This document shows, piece by piece, positions 59,991-64,000 of a stretch of DNA of 64,000 nucleotides (its first letter is position 1; each line of letters begins with the position of its first letter). Position numbers and translations under genes: made by a program. The stretch comes from Chaetoderma sp. LZ-2023a (Eukaryota > Mollusca > Caudofoveata > Chaetodermatida > Chaetodermatidae). The notes under the pieces are model-generated. The model was given only the letters and a program-made list of their open reading frames with translations, ran no database searches and was not told the DNA's origin. The DNA lies in the NCBI GenBank assembly GCA_034401795.1, contig CM067374.1:94208398-94272397 (forward strand). Direction: 5' to 3'.

Positions 59991-60461
59991 TTTTAGTATT
60001 TCTGTCTTTCAATTGTCTGCTTCATACTATTAACTATATATGGGATATCCTGCATAAACACGCGTGTCGGAACAGAACGCTGTCATACTAGCATATACTA
60101 GGGCGACGTCGGGGGCGACGTTGCCCTATTTAAATAACATCGCATGTTTTTTTTATCGCCCACGACGCGCGACGCACGACGACAATTTCAGAACACCATC
60201 ATATGTTTCTGTTGTTGTTTGCGAAACATTTAAACTGATTTTTTAGCTGTATTGCCGGATCCGCTAACGCCGCGCAGACAAACCTTACACATGCTTCCAT
60301 TGATGAACCATTGTTCTACAGAGTGTCTACAATGCATGATAGACGTAACGACGTTATTATATTAATGGCTAACTGCTATCCGACAATGACAGTGTTTGAA
60401 GGAGCTGTTCTTTTCTTTCCTATTCTTTTTTAATCTGTTTACATCGTTTTTCTCCCCTACT

Positions 60462-60462
<1 letters not shown>
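59991..60462. other. No recognisable gene
   Basis: Contains 'cgacgtcgggggcgacgttgccc' (an imperfect palindrome near 60,104-60,126) and 'cccacgacgcgcgacgcacgacg'-type CpG-rich text. Confidence 0.5.
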
Positions 60463-60507
<45 letters not shown>

Positions 60508-60516
60508 CCCCCCCCT

Positions 60517-60576
<60 letters not shown>
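60463..60576. repeat. (CT)n microsatellite with central C-rich block
   Basis: Two CT runs separated by 'ccctcccccccc'-type sequence. Confidence 0.95.
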
Positions 60577-60579
<3 letters not shown>

Positions 60580-60956
60580 TTTATTGTTTCTCTCTCACCT
60601 CGGTTTAGTGTTCTCAATCATTGGCTGCTTGTAATAATTCTGTAGGGAGAGGGCAAATCTAAGTTGTAAGAACTTGTGCCCGATCCCATTGTGCAATTGT
60701 TACAATAAAATATGTTTAAATCAAAAACGTAACGACGTACGCACGCCCTGATATTTCGCTCATGCATACTGCGCATCAGCGGGCATCTGCCCTGGGGCCT
60801 AGCGCACCATAAAGGAGTTGCTTTGTCGGCCGTAAAACCTGTTCTATGCGCCCACCTTATCTGATGATAGACCACGAAAACCATATCTAATAGTAAGCCA
60901 CTTGAATTAACCACATGAAGTCCCATACTCTACATTTTACGACAGGCATACACGTT
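60577..60956. other. No recognisable gene
   Basis: The 102-codon minus-strand frame (60,618-60,926) has no recognisable domain. Confidence 0.5.
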
Positions 60957-61122
60957 AGCTGTTGAATGTTTTGGAACTAATTTGAATGGGATCTGTTGGT
61001 GTCTATGACAGCAACAGCTCTCAGTCAAATTTGTTTCATAATATTGTTTGAAATTAACTGGGGTCTGTTGGTGTCATAAGCAGTTTAGAGTCAAATTACT
61101 TCCAAAATATCCAATGATATGA
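60957..61122. repeat. Hairpin (family B core), composite copy
   Basis: One full hairpin (60,960-61,045) followed by a partial second one ('ttgaaattaactggggtctgttgg' in shortened form) to 61,122. Confidence 0.7.
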
Positions 61123-61848
61123 TTTCTTACATTAACAGTTATTTTTCGTATTTGTCATTTCATATTCTAAATGCATGATTAAGATAGAATGTATCTATTA
61201 GGTGGCCGTAGAGGGCAGGTTTGAGGACCGACCAACTAACGCCTTTACGGTGAACTAGGCCCCTGATGTTACATAAGATCATTACATTGGATCATTACAT
61301 AGGATCCGTTCCGCATGGAAGACCACGCAACTAATTTAGATGAAGATCCGTGTGCAAACATACTATACAACCAGTTTCCAGGCTCGTTGGTGCATCGCCC
61401 CCGACTTCAATAGACTAGGGCGGTGACCTTTTTATTTATTTATTATTAATAATAATGGATAATATATTATTTAGATACCCGTGAATGGAAAAGGCTTTTC
61501 AATCTTTGTAAGCCCAGGTAATTTCACGTGCTCCTCGTTACGCCTTTCTACACATGTGTATAACTAGATACCAGCGTAATAGCTGTGGTCCCTCTAACGA
61601 GATGTAAACTGCCGGGGATATTCCGAATTGCGTTTGCATTACCCGGTATCGGGATATAATGCCGCTTCATACCGTAAAATGATTAACATAGCCTACAGTA
61701 GGAGACCGCTATAAATTTGGTACAACTACAAAACTGAAGCGCACACAACTGCCACTAGGTGGGGTGGGGAGGGGGTGCAGTGGATGGGTGTTGGGTGGGT
61801 GGGGATTGCGGTGGGGGCGCGTAACGTCAGTAAACATCCAAATGTTCT
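61123..61848. other. No recognisable gene
   Basis: Contains G-rich low complexity at 61,755-61,820. Confidence 0.5.
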
Positions 61849-62437
61849 AACCATAGATATCGTATATACTGACTAGATGGCTCATGCGCATAGCCTCGTT
61901 ATGGGGATAGTTGTTGTGACCGCCGGTGACGCGAGGTCACTAAATCGCAACTGGGCATGACCCAGTATTCACTGACTGGCTGACACAGACGATCAGCTGC
62001 TGCATATATAGGCTGAGATCGGAAATATTATCGAGTTACTCCGATCGCAAGTATCACGTGGTTTCTTGACCTATCTACGCATGCGCTCACGTTCACTCTC
62101 GCTTGAAGCAGGAGTAATCGAGTAGAATTTGTAACACGTGATACCGTTGTCAGATTATACTCCGGGGAGTTCAGATATGTATTTGGAGTAATCGGAGTAC
62201 CTCGATAACATATCTGAACGTTAGCCTTTAAAATGACTAAATTATCTTTTGGTAATTTGAAGAGAAATTGAACTGACGCAAATTTACATATTTTTATCAG
62301 AAATAAAATTGTATTTGCTATATTAATCTGACACTTTATTCGACTACTATACATCCGGGGAGAAAATACTGAACTCTGAAATGCCGCTTTTGAGAGGGTC
62401 ATGAGCGATCTAGCCAGTATATACGATATCTATGGTT
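61849..62437. mobile_element. 589-bp element with 37-bp terminal inverted repeats
   Basis: 61,849-61,885 and the reverse complement of 62,401-62,437 agree at 35 of 37 positions (start aaccatagatatcgtatata). No obvious target duplication. Interior has no transposase; a 124-codon minus frame is not recognised. Confidence 0.85.
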
Positions 62438-62439
62438 CC

Positions 62440-62687
62440 AACATGTCAATAACTTGACAAACCAATAGCTCGATAGCCCAATAGTCTGAGTCCAGCCAAT
62501 GGCTGACAACAATATAGTGTTGACAAATCTATGTTCTGACAACCCAATAGTTTGGCAGTAGAGATTTTGGTGAGGCGCCGCCCACTATAGTCCGACAATT
62601 TTACCGAATAATCTGGCAGCCAATAATCGGATGGACCAATATTTCCAAGCTTACACCCAATGACCTGACAGCTCAATAGATGCCGAC
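62440..62687. repeat. Degenerate short-period array ('gacaacccaatagtctgaca'-like)
   Basis: Variants of 'ccaatag.ctgacaa' recur about ten times with 18-24-bp spacing. The array resumes at 63,088-63,140 on the far side of a MITE A copy. It creates the 115-codon minus-strand frame. Confidence 0.6.
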
Positions 62688-63060
62688 AATGGACCTTAAC
62701 AATTTTAGTTATGCCCCGCCAATCACGAGTTAAGCTCCACCCACACCTCGCTCGTGTTGGGATCGACCGATCCCTGCACTTCTTGACTATCAATTTCCAG
62801 AAAACTATACAGGGAAACCTGGTGAATATTTTGAAACTAATTTGACTGGGTGCTGTTGCTGCCTAAGGTATGGCAATCAAACTGTTAGTCTCAAAATATT
62901 CAACAGAATGTTTATTAAATGGTAAAGACATACAATTCGTACGTGTCGGACTATTAAGAGTTAAAGACGGACTATATCGAGTCATTCCTGACATCATGAT
63001 TATTACGTCAGCCTACACGTCACGTAGTTGATTATGACGTAATATGATTGAGTTAGAAAA
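62688..63060 (+). mobile_element. MITE family A, forward copy 3
   Basis: Collinear with 4,406-4,815 ('agctccacccacacctcgct', 'tgttgggatcgaccgatc', hairpin core 62,823-62,910) but with mutated TGACGT sites. It interrupts the short-period array. Confidence 0.8.
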
Positions 63061-63243
63061 TGGATTCATGAATTATACCCAATTTTCAGACAGCCCAATA
63101 CTCTGACACGGCAGACAGTTTAGTCTGACAATAGTAATTTTATCATAACGTATACAATTGTCTCAACACCAACAACACACATGTATGATAGATGGACGCG
63201 CCGTCATGACAAATTACTAATCCTAGAATTACACGCCTATATA

Positions 63244-63268
63244 AACAACAACAACAACGACAACGACA

Positions 63269-63299
<31 letters not shown>

Positions 63300-63302
63300 C
63301 GA
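63244..63302. repeat. (AAC)n to (GAC)n compound microsatellite
   Basis: A graded AAC, CAACGA then CGA run. Confidence 0.92.
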
Positions 63303-64000
63303 TTGCCTGCATGTTAGCAGCTAAGCAAGCCCATCGGACCCTCTGCCCGTCTGCCCATCTGCCGGTACGCGCTCTGATAAAATTAGTACAATTGTCGGAA
63401 CATAATCATTGGGTTGTCTGAACATTGTAAGGCCCGATTTATAAATCGAACTTCTCTTGTGCCGTGCCAGCTAAGGGCTTGTTCACATGTGTGTGTGTAA
63501 TACGGCGTCCGACACACGGCATACGTATGCCTTGCGTAATCCGTCATACGATTTTCTGTTCACATGCATGCGGTTATTTAAATCTTTGCCACACGTCAAA
63601 CGTTCTCATTTCTCGCTAGTGTCTCGTGGTGTGGACATCATTTCGATACAAATCAACTGGATTTTGGTAAGTAAAGAGAAAACACCAATGACACATCGTT
63701 TTAAATGATTACCCTCACCAGACCGGAGGTGACTGAGAGGGTATTGCTATTGGGTATGTCTGTCTGTTTATTTGTCTATCTGCAGTTGTATCTTATAAAC
63801 TACTGCAATGATCTGTCTGAAATTTTCAGCATATGATTGGGTGCTTTGGTAAACCAGGGATCCCAAACTTTGGGAATGAGCCAACCATTACATATCCTGA
63901 TTCAGATTAAATTACGGATCTGTGGATTTCTCGGAACTACTGCTCACATGTGTCTCAAATTTCATCACAGTAGTGAATGCCCACAGAGCACATCCCTAAC
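63303..64000. other. No recognisable gene
   Basis: Nothing supported. The last 250 bp ('ccctcaccagaccggaggtg' onward) has the look of a dispersed repeat but no second copy in this window. Confidence 0.45.

Overview
The window is animal nuclear DNA, most likely from a marine invertebrate. It is AT-rich, intron-bearing and dense in microsatellites, hairpin MITEs and hAT relics. It also carries gene families that are expanded in marine invertebrates: an FEN/XPG-like nuclease family with a cysteine-rich CXC tail, a SWIM-YqaJ-PHD gene, and THAP. I cannot fix the phylum from sequence alone. I see no prokaryotic genes, no CRISPR array, and no rRNA or tRNA I would defend. No gene in the window looks fully intact.

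Layout. 1-25 kb is repeat territory: a non-LTR retrotransposon remnant near the left edge, degenerate tandem arrays, long microsatellites, two hAT-type non-autonomous elements with exact 8-bp target duplications (10.9-11.9 kb and 22.25-23.3 kb), and several copies of a palindromic MITE. 25.1-31.2 kb holds the most informative structure. A 5.5-kb element bounded by imperfect ~125-bp terminal inverted repeats carries a decayed gene for an FEN/XPG-like nuclease. It sits inside another repeat, and an uninterrupted copy of that repeat at 12.2-12.8 kb shows the empty site. 34.7-38.6 kb holds a second, more damaged copy with an internal inversion. 39.5-41.6 kb holds a third relative from a different subfamily, with a long frame broken by one TGA. 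42-48 kb has a 35-bp minisatellite, a retrotransposon C-terminal zinc-knuckle remnant and two THAP exons. 48.2-54.6 kb (minus strand) is a four-exon gene with an N-terminal exon, a split SWIM zinc finger, a YqaJ-type nuclease domain and a C-terminal PHD finger. All splice phases agree, but it has several lesions and an in-frame 45-bp coding minisatellite. 54.6-64 kb returns to repeats, with a retrotransposon 3' end carrying a 240-bp TAC tail, a 175-bp tandem repeat and a 589-bp element with 37-bp terminal inverted repeats.

Interplay. The main theme is nuclease-like domains in repeat-rich DNA. The FEN-like family appears three times in 15 kb, and at least one copy is physically bounded as a mobile element. 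That makes it a candidate for a DNA transposon, or a cargo gene, whose conserved enzyme is a 5'-nuclease-fold protein rather than a familiar DDE transposase. Direct observations here are the reading frames, motifs, inverted repeats and the empty/filled site comparison. Mobility by the encoded protein is inference.
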